A DNA stretch of 64,000 nt, from positions 28,554 through 92,553 of the forward strand of contig VXAA01001511.1 in the NCBI GenBank assembly GCA_013399115.1, given 5' to 3'. The notes beneath the pieces are model-generated. The model ran no database searches, was not told where the DNA came from, and saw only the letters and a list, made by a program, of their open reading frames with translations. The position numbers and the translations under genes are program-made. This DNA comes from Anseranas semipalmata. Lineage: Eukaryota; Chordata; Aves; Anseriformes; Anseranatidae. Shown piece by piece: positions 50,095-60,960 of the stretch (position 1 is its first letter; each line of letters starts with the position of its first letter).

Positions 50095-50420
50095 GTTTGT
50101 GTTCTCAGCCTCTCTTTGAGAGATTGTTCCAGAAGCTGGCACTTCTCATGCTTTTTGTGTTTTCCAGCCTAAATTTATTCACAGAATGGTTTTAGTTTTG
50201 TGCCAGCATGGTCCATTAGCTCAAAAAAGTCTTTTTGATGCATCTACACACAGCAATCAGATCTTTTCTCAGCTTTCATTTTGCCAGAATAAGTGAGCTG
50301 AGCTCTTCCAGTTTCCTCTGACATAATCCATCTAGAGGTATTTTCTGCTCCACTTTGGGTTAATTTTTGTGGAGCACCAATGACTGGAACTAAGTGCACT
50401 TTTTCTACTGTTTCACCAGG
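50095..50420 (-). mobile_element. ancient degenerate CR1-type LINE fragment, minus strand
   Basis: Read on the minus strand, the segment keeps the order of landmarks seen in CR1-type elements. First comes a piece resembling TGGTGCTCCACAAAAATTAA, where the family has 'GGCGCCCAAC..AAG'. Next are GAGGAAACTG..GAGCTCAG, CTGAGAAAAGATCTGATTGC, AAATTTAGGCTGGAAAACAC and CTTCTGGAACAATCTCTC. These match the usual motifs around the ORF2 C-terminus and the following region. Divergence is high and the frame is broken by stops, so this is an old insertion. The boundaries are uncertain. Confidence 0.6.
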
Positions 50421-53399
50421 ACCTGTGGGTTGGCATGCAGCACTCTGATAGCACTTGCAGGCCAAATCCTGCCTCATATGTATTGGTGATATTAGCAAAA
50501 ATAATCAATATAAAGAAGATGGTGGATTTAACAGACTTCTAGTAAATATGGTTGAAATAGACTAGAAGGGCCTGGCTTATTATAGGTTTGATGGCTTTCT
50601 GCTCAGGGACTAGCAACTTTGGATTCCTTGTAGGAAGGACTAACTCTCCCCTTTCACTTATAGGAGACTGATAAGAATCTGTCCTGTGGACACAAAGTTT
50701 ATTTTATACTCAGGTTGAAGCAAGGGGGTAAGGGTAATTGGACCTTGAATAGTCTCAGGCTGAAGTGTAATATTCCCTATAATGCATTGCCTTGAGCCAG
50801 AAGAGCTCAAGAGCCAGAGGAAGACAAGGGTCAGTTTCCCTCTCTCACAAGCTCCAGTGTTACATATAGCAGTTATATATTGGTTAGTTTTTATTTGTTA
50901 GTTAGAAAGACTGATCAGAGTTACAAGATCCAACCTGAGCATTTTCAGTAATTTTACTACCCCAAAACACTCTCTGATACCTGAAGAAGAGATTGAAAAA
51001 GAAACATGTAACAAGTGTCAGAAAAGTAGAAAAAAGAACGTGAGAAAGAAGAACCTGGAAGAGCAGCTAAAGAGTACAGCTGCTGAAATGCTCTAGAAAT
51101 GCATCAAGCAGAGGAGCTAAAGGAGGATTTTGTCCCTTCAAAAGGAAAATTTTCTAAAAAGAAAGGTGGGCAAAGCTAGCTACTCTTTTTTTTTTCTTTA
51201 GTCTTGGGCCAGAGGCAGTGGATACCATTTAATAGCCTACAATTAAAGAAGAGCAGTCTAATTACCAGTTTGCGCTAAAAAAAGTCAGGAGAGTCACACT
51301 CTTTGAAAGAATGAAATTCAGAGAGGTATTAATTGCATGTGAAATACCCCAAAGAGAGATATATTTAATATTTGTAAAAAAACTCATGCTTTTCTTCAGT
51401 GTTTATGGGATCCCTATTTTGAGATCAGGTTGCAGTGGCATTTGGAGAGCAGAACTGAGAGAGAAACATCGTATAAGAGTCTGACTTACGTTTAGAAGAA
51501 GCGTTGTTACTTTGCCAGGCTGTAGAACATGCTTGGATGAGACTGCATTTTTAGAAAGAAAAGAGGTGATGGCACAGTAGATTGGGCTGATGAACAAGTC
51601 TTATTAAAAAAAAAAAAAAAAGACTGACAAAGTGAAAAAAATCTTCAACAGTTCAATTGTCATGTGGAGTGAATTTGCAAGAAGTGATGTGAAAGTTTAC
51701 ACTTGAAGGAAAAAAAGGGGAACAGAACAATGTCTGGCCTTTGACAGAGCTACTATTTTGGCAAGAAACTAAACTAGCTGTGGGAAGCCATACCTAAAAG
51801 GAAATTAAGTATAAGTATTTTGCACAGTGTAGAAGCTTGTTATGTGGAAATTGCTCAGATAGAGACTTATTTCAGATGAGTGAAATGCCCACTTGAACAT
51901 GAATGGAATTGTTGTTGGTTATAAACTGGATATTGATATGCCAGTCAATATGAAATCTTAAGTCAATCTGAATACAAACAAAAAAGCCCAGATCATGCAG
52001 TGACAAACTATTCCATAATAGCTGTATACAAACTAAATGTAATTGCATAGCAGTGTCTTGAAAACATAGAATTTTACTTGTTATTGAAGGAGGCAGAGGC
52101 AGTACTTCATCTCACAGGGAGAATATATAAACTAGAAGGCCAAAAGCTCTTAGAGGCAGAAAGAAAAACATAGATTAAAAAGACACAACTAAATGAAGAT
52201 ATAGACAGCAAAGCAAAAAATTATAAGAAGGCAAATTTCACAAAGAAACGAGAAAATGAAAACAGTCATTACTGTTGTAAGAGAACACTAAGGAAAATAC
52301 AGAACAAGGAAACTTTCTATCATACCCATTATATTATTTGGAGATTTTAGAAGAAAACATCCATTACAAAGGAGAAAAATGGCCCAGCTCTTTCAGTGCA
52401 CGTTGACAACTGAGTACACATAAAGCTGAATCACAACCTGTTAAAAATTTATTTTTCATAGGAAACTCCATATGCAATATTGTCAAGTCAGTATTTTCTG
52501 TGTCCCTTTGATGAAAATGGAGCATTTCTCCTCCTCAAAGAATTAATGAAATAAAGAGCAATTCACAATGTTTAACTTATATGTGCTATGCTAATAAGGC
52601 CAACACACACATCTAGCTAGACTTAGTGGTCTCTACTAATGAGAAAATTCCTGGTAAGGACTAAAGGAATAAGCCACTTGGAATAATTGTCGTGCTTTCC
52701 ATTGTGAATTAATGAGTGACTGTGGTTTGGCTTGCTCCATACACCAATTTTTAATCTGGTTAAGCGCATTTCTATCATAGTTCCAGTTTATCCAAAACCA
52801 AGCCGTGTACACTTCTTTTCAGGTACACTTTTTTAGTGTTTGCCTTTCGAGCTTTCACACAGTTAGCATTTGCTGAGAGCTGCGCTCTGTTGAACGCCCG
52901 TGGAAACTTCTTAAGCAGGTAGGCTACTTCTGTGTCATGGTCTGTGGGAGACATTCCCATTTCCCTGGGCTGAGAAGCAGATGCTGGCTGAATGCCAGCT
53001 CTGTACTGGGGCAAGACCCAGGCATATGGCCCTTGTCCCCGCATCTCTCTGACACAGTTCCCATGCCAAGGAAAGCTCAAGCCCAGAGCCTGAGCATGAG
53101 CCGTGGCATGTTGCCGCCAGGCGTTGTTCTGAATGATCTGTGGAGCAGGACCCTGGGGCGTGCCAAGACTTGCCTGGGAACATAAACATAGCCACAGCCA
53201 TAGATAATGTGAGAACTGAGTGCCTCTAACTTTTTAGGCTTCCTTTGAAGTCGATGGGAATTTGCCAGAATAAGGTATGTCTAAAAATGGAATAAAAGAG
53301 TTCAGTTGTGGCCTGTTAGGACATGGGTGCCAGTAGTATATGCTTTATTGCCAAAATCATAAGCAGCTAAAAATTTGGGGATTAAGAATACCCCACCCA
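50421..53399. other. no gene identified; purine-rich DNA
   Basis: Much of 50980-52330 is A/G-rich on the plus strand, with a poly-A at 51605-51621. No gag-, pol- or env-like reading frame and no LTR pair was seen, and none of the short frames is recognisable. A moderately GC-rich piece at 52850-53190 retains several CpGs. Confidence 0.45.
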
Positions 53400-53495
53400 A
53401 CGCCTTGCTGGTTAAAGCATTCAAAGGGAGGCAGAAGACGTGGGCCCATTCTCCTCTCTTGTCTCCTGGGCGAGTGCTTCAGCTACTGAGCTGCA
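53400..53495 (+). repeat. candidate ancient repeat with tRNA-like start
   Basis: The string TTGCTGGTTAAAGCATTCAA followed by GGGAGGCAGAAGACGTGGGC and CCATTCTCCTCTC resembles a dispersed amniote repeat of the pattern 'ggttaaagca..gggagg..gacctgggttcaattctcc'. That pattern carries A-box-like and B-box-like sequences. A reverse-complement-like part (GGGCGAGTGCTTCAGCTACTGAGCTG split across 53469-53494) follows, as in that repeat. The match is from memory of the pattern and is diverged. Confidence 0.35.
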
Positions 53496-56400
53496 CTGAG
53501 TGGTGCCTTCTAGCTCTTAGTTCTCTTTCTCCCTCCCTTCCCACTCTTTTACTCTGTCCTTATCAAGTACTTTAAAAAGAAAACACCAAAACAACATCTG
53601 GAATCTGATGTGCAAACAGATCCTCCCTTGAGAGATTTAAATCCCAGAGTGTGACAGGGCTTAGTCCACTTCTGTTCCTGCTGCGTTGCCTAGTGGCTAG
53701 TTCATAGCAGTTCCTGGAAGCTGAGAGTTCCCCTCTTGGGTGACTGACTTTCACCCTATGTAATATAGGGAACTCGAGCTCTAACTTTGGTCTGCATGCA
53801 CTATGTTTGAAACATGACTAAAGCTAGGCGCGTCAACATAGAGCATGATGACTCTTAAATCACTGTGTTCACTAAGCCCAAAGCCCATATGAGTCGAGGT
53901 GAAAGCGCAAAAGGTAATGACCAAACCTTGGCTGACTTTATTTACACTGGTGTAGTCTAAGTCAGTGGGATCACACCAGTATGCAGTAATTGAGGAGACA
54001 TGGATCTGGACTGGGAGAAATACTGGGTCACCGACCCTTGTCCTCCACTATTGCAGGCTACTAGACCATGTAATGCCTTTCGCAAACTAGTTAGCTTCCA
54101 AGCCGCCAGCTTGGCATTATAAATTCTGTAGCATTAAATGAATATGAGGCTAAGGAACATAAAGTTACTGACTTTACTTCTACAACATCTGAGTGATAGC
54201 TCTGATCTTTGTTGCATTACAGGAGTGTATAAACAAGGTCATTAAGCTACTGGTATTTATTTCATTATTATAAACTGATTACAATGCACTAATATATTAA
54301 TATAATAATAATAATTAGAGCCTATAGGTAGTGGTTAAAGGTAGTATGTACAGATAATCCAGATGTATACCTATCTATAATGTGCAAGTAATATATTGAA
54401 GGATGTGTTGCTGTTAGTTCATCAGTAATTGTTATATATGGCTTTAATGTTATTTACTTTAAGAGAAACATGGTTGGGCATGACACTTCAAAATACAAAT
54501 AGTGTTTTTCCATATACAGCTTTCTGTTAAATATTCTATGCAGCAGCTATCTTGTGTATGTTCTTCCCTAAATGGTCATTCTGAGTGACTGGTAGTTCAG
54601 CAGTTATTGACAGGTTGCTTTCTTGTCTAAAACCAGAGGAATGTGTGGACCCTTGTACACAGCAGGCATTCGAGTAATAATGAAAGTGATTGATGAGAAA
54701 AAGATTTCTTTCTACTCTTCTGTCATCAGCAACCTATTGGGATCAAGAGAACACTAGGATATAAATTAATCTTCCTTGAGTTATTCTAAATGGTCATCTG
54801 ATGGGAGATTTCTTTGATCTCATTCAGTTGAAATTGATTAATTCTGTTAATTACTCTGCTTGAACTGAGTTAGCAGGAATTTTCTGCGTGTTGCAGTATC
54901 CTTGATGGTTTGTCTTCTTGCATGCCAAACAAGCAAACTTTGTAAAGAATTCAAAGGGAGGCATTGTCAGTGTGGTGTTTGCTGACTAAGACTGATGATG
55001 ACTATTAGTGATAAATATGTGTCGAAGTGATCAGATGTAGTTTGCTTCTGTGCTTGGATTTTTCACTGAAACTGTCACTGGTTAAAATGCATAAACAGTC
55101 CTTGGAGCAGGAACTCATGTCTTCCTCTGCCAAGTGAATACAGAATCACTAAGCCAGGAGTGTTTTCTCTCTTGCTTGCTATGTCCTTTTCCCACCTCAT
55201 GAATCCTGAATTCTACAGGAAGAATTGGGATTGCATGAGACTTGTTTAATGCCTGCTGGATTGCGGCATTGTCATGTATCTAAGGAGGTGGCTGAATAAT
55301 TTCTGATTAACACTGCTAGTGGGATCTAATCTCCTACCTGTAGTCTGATTTTTCCAGTAACCAGACTCAATCTTACAAGCTAGAGGAGAAACTTGGGGTG
55401 CTTGGGATTGTAAGAACAGGCTGACATACACTGAAGCATTTGCCACATACTGAGGAGATGGGTGGTTAAGGTTTGCTAGGCATCCTGAAATCTGTCTTAG
55501 CTCTAACTAGCTTTCAGTTAAAAAAATGAAATTAATTTATTATACTAAAATATTAAGATAAAATACAAATAAAATCAGTGACTATATCTGCAGAGAGGCA
55601 TGAAAAATGAAACTATAAAACATGCTGTAGCTAAATCTTATTCTAGTTAGGCTTGAAGGTGAGTTCTCTTTTCCATGTAGCTGGTAGGTACTTGAGCCAA
55701 AATAATTTTCAAAATAATTCCCATAGCCCTCTGGTGCTGGGATCCAGTCCTCTTGCATCCTGCCTGCCATGGGTTAGTCTTTGCTCTGTAGAGATGCCTT
55801 TGGAGTGCCCTTCTGTGGCAGCATAGGCTCAGCCAGAAGTCAGCACCTAACTGGCTCTGAAGAAACCTTTTATTCAGTACAAAGGCAAAATATAATGACA
55901 AGCTCAGTACTTGGCCTGGGGGTAAACAGGTCATTTACCTGTTTTCAGTAAGATTCTTTCTGCTGAAGGCAAAGGATCTTAAACTTTCTAAGCACCCATG
56001 TAAGTATGTTACAATTTATAACATTTGAGTGTAAACCTTGTTTTGCACCAATACGTAGGTGGGAACAACAAACAGCTCAGTAATGTCTCTTAGTGACTAG
56101 ACACAGTCACAAGACAGCATGCTCGAGTCCCATAATGTGTCGGGAACTGGTGATTTCTAAGCATGGCTTGATGGAACTGGGCGAGTCCCGGTGACAGGCT
56201 CTCTGGGAACGTGAAAGATGTGGATTTAAATTCCTGTATGCAGAAGAAATAGTTGGAGTCCTTTTCCCCCCATATCCTGAGAGCTCTCCAGTCATTGCAC
56301 TATTGCATTAGAACTGGTGGAGGTGTTTCTTTTATTTCTGTTTTAAAAGAAAGTGGCAACCATCCCTACATTTTACATAAAGTTTGTTCTGCTACCCTTC

Positions 56401-59400
56401 CAGAAAAGCCTTCCAAATAAACTCCCCTGAGGAGATAAGTAAGAACGGCTAATTTTCTGGACCAATTGGGCGTAAGAAAGACATTAGTGTTGAGCAGCAT
56501 GGTGGGAAGTGCGTTTGTGTCCAGAAGCTTGCTAAAGAATGTTAGTGATGAAAACTGAGTCACGCAGAAGTTAAAAGAAATGGGGTACCTGAAGATCACA
56601 GTTTTGCATATAGGCGCCTCTGTCCAAGTCAGATGTCATGTCTGTGTCCTGCACAATGACAAAGAAAAAATAAAAGTAGCTGGCACAGAGATAACTCCAG
56701 AACTTGAGGCAACACAGAAATGCCATGGAAGCACTGTATTTGAGCTAGCTTGCCATGCTGAGAGCTACCAGTTTGTGCTGCTCTGAAGACTGTACCTGCC
56801 CTACCTTCAGGTGCTGACTATTTTTGTGTTGTGCCTCACAAGCTTACACATGTAGCATCTTCCTCAGAATCCCCACACGGTGGCTTATGGGGGCATCTGC
56901 TGTGATGTGCAGTTATATCCACGCACCTTCACAACTGGATTATACCTCTGTCAGTAGATTTGCTAGCAGGATGTAGGACCTACTTCCTGTCACCCTGTAA
57001 GGTAGAAATAAATGATATTTTTCCCACAAGTCTACTTTACTAGTCATGGTATTGTGATCTTAGCTGACTTTCCAAAATCTTATAGGCAATTTTTTATGAG
57101 TAAGAAAAATCATTGCATCTTTCCTCAAAAAATGAAGAAGGAAATTGCCAAGGAGTACCCAAGAATATAGTGCAAATGGTCAGCCCGAGGCTTCCTCACT
57201 CCCTGCTTTTGTTGTATTTCTTCTATTGAGATATTCTTACTGGATAAAGCCTTAAGTAATTTTTTTGAGTAATAATCTCCTTAATATCTGAAGCTGTTAT
57301 GAGAGAGAACATGAAAAGCTAGGAAAACAATAATTTCAGGAATTGATTTCTTTATGTTTTTTTTTTTTTTTTCTATTAACTTCTCTTGGCAATCATGCTT
57401 CTTACATTGGTATATTCCCATTTTTTAACAAAAACATATTACAGAAAGTTTACATTTTTTTTTTTACAGTAAGTCACTTATGCTCTATCTGTTGTCAATA
57501 TAAATAATTAAAAAAAGAAAAGATTTTATGAAGGAATACCTTTCACTCTGGCATAAATAATTTTGTAAAACCTCACTTTGCCCATTTATACAATAGGGCA
57601 GGTGATCTTTTTGGGCAAATGATTATAAAATATTAAAATGTTGAGGATTTTAGCAATAGAATATCCTTCAAGTCCAGGCTGCTGACATATCACAGAAATT
57701 TTATAATGTTAGTATTTGGTGTTTTATGTGAAGGGGTCATATAAAGTAACTTTCTCACCAGTCCCAGTCCTAAGAGTGTCTGATTCCATTTGGTGCCTGG
57801 GGTATTTACAGCTGGGTTATATTTGTATTTGCTATGCAAAGTGGAAAATGTGGGCCAATCTTCCCCCAATAGTACCTGTATTTTCCTTAGAGCTGGAGAC
57901 CAGCTTGTAATGTTCCCTCTAAAAACTGAAAATAAAAGATGAAACTGCAAAGCAATTGATCAATTTCTTTGCATGGTTGAAATCAGTGGCATGACACAAC
58001 TGAAAACCTTCTTTGTAGCAAAAAATGTAAAGAGAGATTTGCAAACACGCTAAAGCTGAAAGGATGAGTATGAACCTGTAGCCTGTTCCGCCAGCACTGA
58101 CCATGTCTGCCAGCCCAGGATTCAACCACCAAGCCCCAGTTGCCAAGGTCTACACTTAAAGAAAAAGTAGTGAAGAGTGTTCAGGGATGGATGTACTGAA
58201 CAATGCCAATGTACTAAACAATGTATCTGAATGGCAGCAGTTCATGCTTCTTGCTGTCCAAGCATGTTATGAAAACTGGGCTCTGTTGACCCAGGCTGCT
58301 GCCTGCTTCGTGCTGGTGGCATCTTTACCACAGCAGGAAGATTTGGTCACTGGCTAGGGCAGGTGATCCTTTGGAGATAAAGCTATGAAGTTGTTTGGGC
58401 AAATGTGATGCCCTGATTCTCAAAGTTAGACTCTTCATGTGATATGAAATTACGTTTTCACCTCTGTTTAGGTACTTAAATGTGAATCTAAGAGTTAGTT
58501 TTTTGCCTGGTTTTTATAGCTGGAACTCTCTGCTTCTTTAAATTAAATAACTGTTACTTGCAACTGCCATATTTTGACATTAGCATTAGTGCACAGCTTA
58601 GATTCACAGTGTGATTTGTGAGCTCTGTGCCTGGCATGAGGGGAGGAGAAAATGACAAAATAATTTAGAAGAGATAAAATAAGAGGTCTATCCTTAGAAC
58701 AAGTGATCAAATTAAAAAAATGACTAGCAAATGCCTGTCTTTATATAAAAAATCTGCAGCATCTTTTCCAGATGCATCTCCATGCAGCTAAGCACTGAGA
58801 GACTGCCAGATAACTGAGTCTCTTGTGCACATTTGAAAATAATTAATATATTACATTGCAATTTTTCTTATGACTACTGCCATGTAGAATAAGTCTGGTG
58901 CTTTTTAAAACGTAGATGATACTTAATGTTCTCCTTTTTCATCTGCTCATTTGTATTCTTTATTTCTACTAGCAAGTTCTTTCATTATCCCTGCATGGTA
59001 CTTATTTAGTACTGCCTGGGCTATTCTCCCTCTCCTCTCCTCACAACAATGACAAATTTTATTTGTGGATTACTGTACAAGAAAAACACTAATACTATTT
59101 TAGATGATTTCCAGTGTCTGTCCATATTTTATTTTATTTACAGATTGTTGTGCCAAAGGTCTGTGTAACTATTTTCAGAATGCCCTAAAATGTGCATGTG
59201 TTATTCTGCAAATATAAAATCAGATTCTCAAGGCATAGTTTAAAAGTGAGCACCTGCTTACTTAAGAAAACCTGCCTTAGCTTGAACCTTCACCATTCTC
59301 TTGTCAGGCCTCATGTGTGCGGTCTTACATGCACGTTCTTTTTCTTTCAAAATACTCCACGCTTTTTCTCCATTCTGCAGAGACAATACAGAGATTAGGT

Positions 59401-59780
59401 TTCCATGTCATAAGTCATCCAGCTGTGCCATGAAAATCTACGAGGACAGTTGCATGATTTATACTAATGGGTGTGGACAGCCAAATATAAAATCTAGATA
59501 TTCCCATTGTCAGTCTCCTATTTTGAACAGACCACAACTAGCAAAAATGAAAAATAAATTATAGAACAGCAATTTTGTAGAACGTTTGGATGATTAAAAA
59601 AAAACACAAACAAACATTTTTGTAATCAACCCAAAGCAACACTAGATTTCCCTCAAGGAATTACTAATTCAAAGTAGTAGTTTTTCCTGTGCATAAATAA
59701 ACTGTAATAAAGGTGACATATGGCAATTCACATTTATCATTGATGAGAATGGCATTGAAAAGTTAGTTATAATTGTTGCT
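53496..59780. other. no gene identified
   Basis: AT-rich DNA. A quasi-palindromic block at 53937-54030 resembles another dispersed amniote repeat (8-bp arms ACTGGTGT/ACACCAGT). An AT-rich block (AATATATTAATATAATAATA) lies near 54290-54312, and poly-T runs at 57356-57373 and 57457-57466. No coding frame stands out. Confidence 0.5.
53937..54030. repeat. candidate ancient palindromic repeat remnant
   Basis: TTTACACTGGTGTA and TCACACCAGT form an inverted repeat (53946-53953 with 53973-53980) around the phrase TCTAAGTCAGTGGGA, followed by ATCTGGACTGGG. This order resembles dispersed sauropsid repeats with 'ttacactggtgta..aagtcaatgga..ttacacca..gatctggcc'. The element name is not assigned. Confidence 0.35.
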
Positions 59781-60180
59781 TCTGAAGCTGCCCAAGCATA
59801 ACAGATTTGTGAAAGTAAATACGAAAAAACAGTGGCAGAACATGTGACAAATAAATCCCATTAGATCTGGTAACACGACACAGGCCGGGAGTAAACCCAC
59901 TGGGAGATTTGCAAGCCAGTAAAGAAAATACACATTCACAATATTAATTACTACAGCGAGTACTTTATGGATTCTAAAACAACTTCCCACTTGCTGCACG
60001 TGGATTAATACATAAGAATTACTTGTGATGGAAAGAATTAGAGTGTAATTAAAACTGACAACTGAGCTGTATGAAAATAGATAGGCACATGTAAACATTT
60101 TTTCTATGAATTGATGAGGTAGGGAACAATGGTTTTTCTGCTGAACGAATAATTCATCACACTGTAAAACAGACATTCAG
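59781..60180. promoter_or_regulatory. candidate conserved non-coding block
   Basis: This 400-bp block has mixed composition, few simple repeats, retained CpGs in AT-rich sequence (AACACGACACAGGCCGGGAG, ACAGCGAG, TGCACGTGG) and homeodomain-type cores (ATTAATTAC near 59943, GTGTAATTAAAA near 60044, GATTAATAC near 60003). Such texture is common in conserved enhancers near developmental genes. A 137-codon minus-strand frame overlaps it but looks random. Conservation cannot be checked here. Confidence 0.3.
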
Positions 60181-60418
60181 GGTAGGTAGAACTTATTAAT
60201 ACATATACCAGTTGCACCATGTAATGTTTAACTCATTTAAAAATGTGAATTAAAAGTGATCAAGCATTTTTAAATGTTGCAGACTGATAGATGCAGTAGT
60301 AGCATAGAAGTCTTTCATCAGGTTTGCAGAAGTCGTGCTGAAGTTCATTCTTGTATGTGCACGTTTGAGCAGGGAGAGCAGTTAGTGGGAAGGAGGCATT
60401 AAAAGACTCAGAGAATCT
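60181..60418. other. spacer, no gene identified
   Basis: AT-rich DNA leading into the hairpin at 60419. Nothing recognisable. Confidence 0.5.
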
Positions 60419-60447
60419 TTTATCCACACGTTGAAAGTGTGGATAAA
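60419..60447. repeat. 11-bp perfect hairpin
   Basis: TTTATCCACAC and GTGTGGATAAA are exact reverse complements around the 7-base loop GTTGAAA. A perfect stem of this length with a short loop is uncommon. It does not extend into a miRNA-length precursor, because the flanks do not pair. Confidence 0.85.
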
Positions 60448-60514
60448 GCAAGGATTTTGATGCTGCCTATGCCACCAGCCGCTATAAGGCTTTCCAGAGG
60501 TGAGTGAAGGCAGA

Positions 60515-60660
60515 GTGTGGCTTTGCCATAAGCGCCTCCAGCCCAGCGTCTTCTCTCTGGCCTCCGCCGCGGGTGGTGGGAAGGGAGCGTGGCTGCAGCC
60601 GTCAGAGTGCGGTCGCTGCACAGCGCTGTGGAGCCCCCGGTGCTCCTGTCTGCCTCCTCA
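60515..60660. promoter_or_regulatory. small CpG cluster
   Basis: A GC-rich patch of about 150 bp contains AAGCGCCTCCAG, CTCCGCCGCGGG and GTGCGGTCGCTGCACAGCGC. It could be a minor promoter or a regulatory island. It precedes the candidate conserved block at 60720. A donor-like AGAG/GTGAGTG lies just to the left near 60499. Confidence 0.35.
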
Positions 60661-60719
60661 TCTGCTCAAAGGAGAAGAGGGCTGCATGCCATTAGTTTCT
60701 TGTTTAGTATAAATTCCCA

Positions 60720-60960
60720 CGGAAGGATATGACTAATGGTTTAGTGGCAGGATACAGTCCCATGGCGTGGCCCTAATGTCATAATTATCCATAAAGAGCT
60801 GACAGAGATCTTTTAATGTCTCTGAAGAAGTCAAGAGACAAGTCATTTGTAGGTCCCGCTGAAAAAGAGCCTTAAAATTAACTCAGGAAATAAGTCCAGC
60901 CGTCTTTCTGCAGGGCTCTGCTGTAATAAAACTGAGCAGTAGCGAAGGTTTACCCTCGAC
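60720..60960. promoter_or_regulatory. candidate conserved non-coding block
   Basis: Non-repetitive sequence with a dense mix of binding-site-like words: CATAATTATCC, CCATAAAG, AATTAACTCAGG, GTAATAAAACTG, and isolated CpGs. No open frame explains it. The texture suggests an enhancer-type element, but this is inferred by eye only. Confidence 0.3.

Noticed and set aside
50980..52330. Possible endogenous retrovirus in the purine-rich region
   Set aside because: No LTR pair, primer-binding site, polypurine tract or recognisable gag, pol or env reading frame was visible.
59763..60176. 137-codon minus-strand frame rich in Phe, Val and Cys
   Set aside because: The sequence looks like non-coding DNA with homeodomain cores, and the apparent hydrophobicity comes from T-rich codons. 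It is better explained as a regulatory block.
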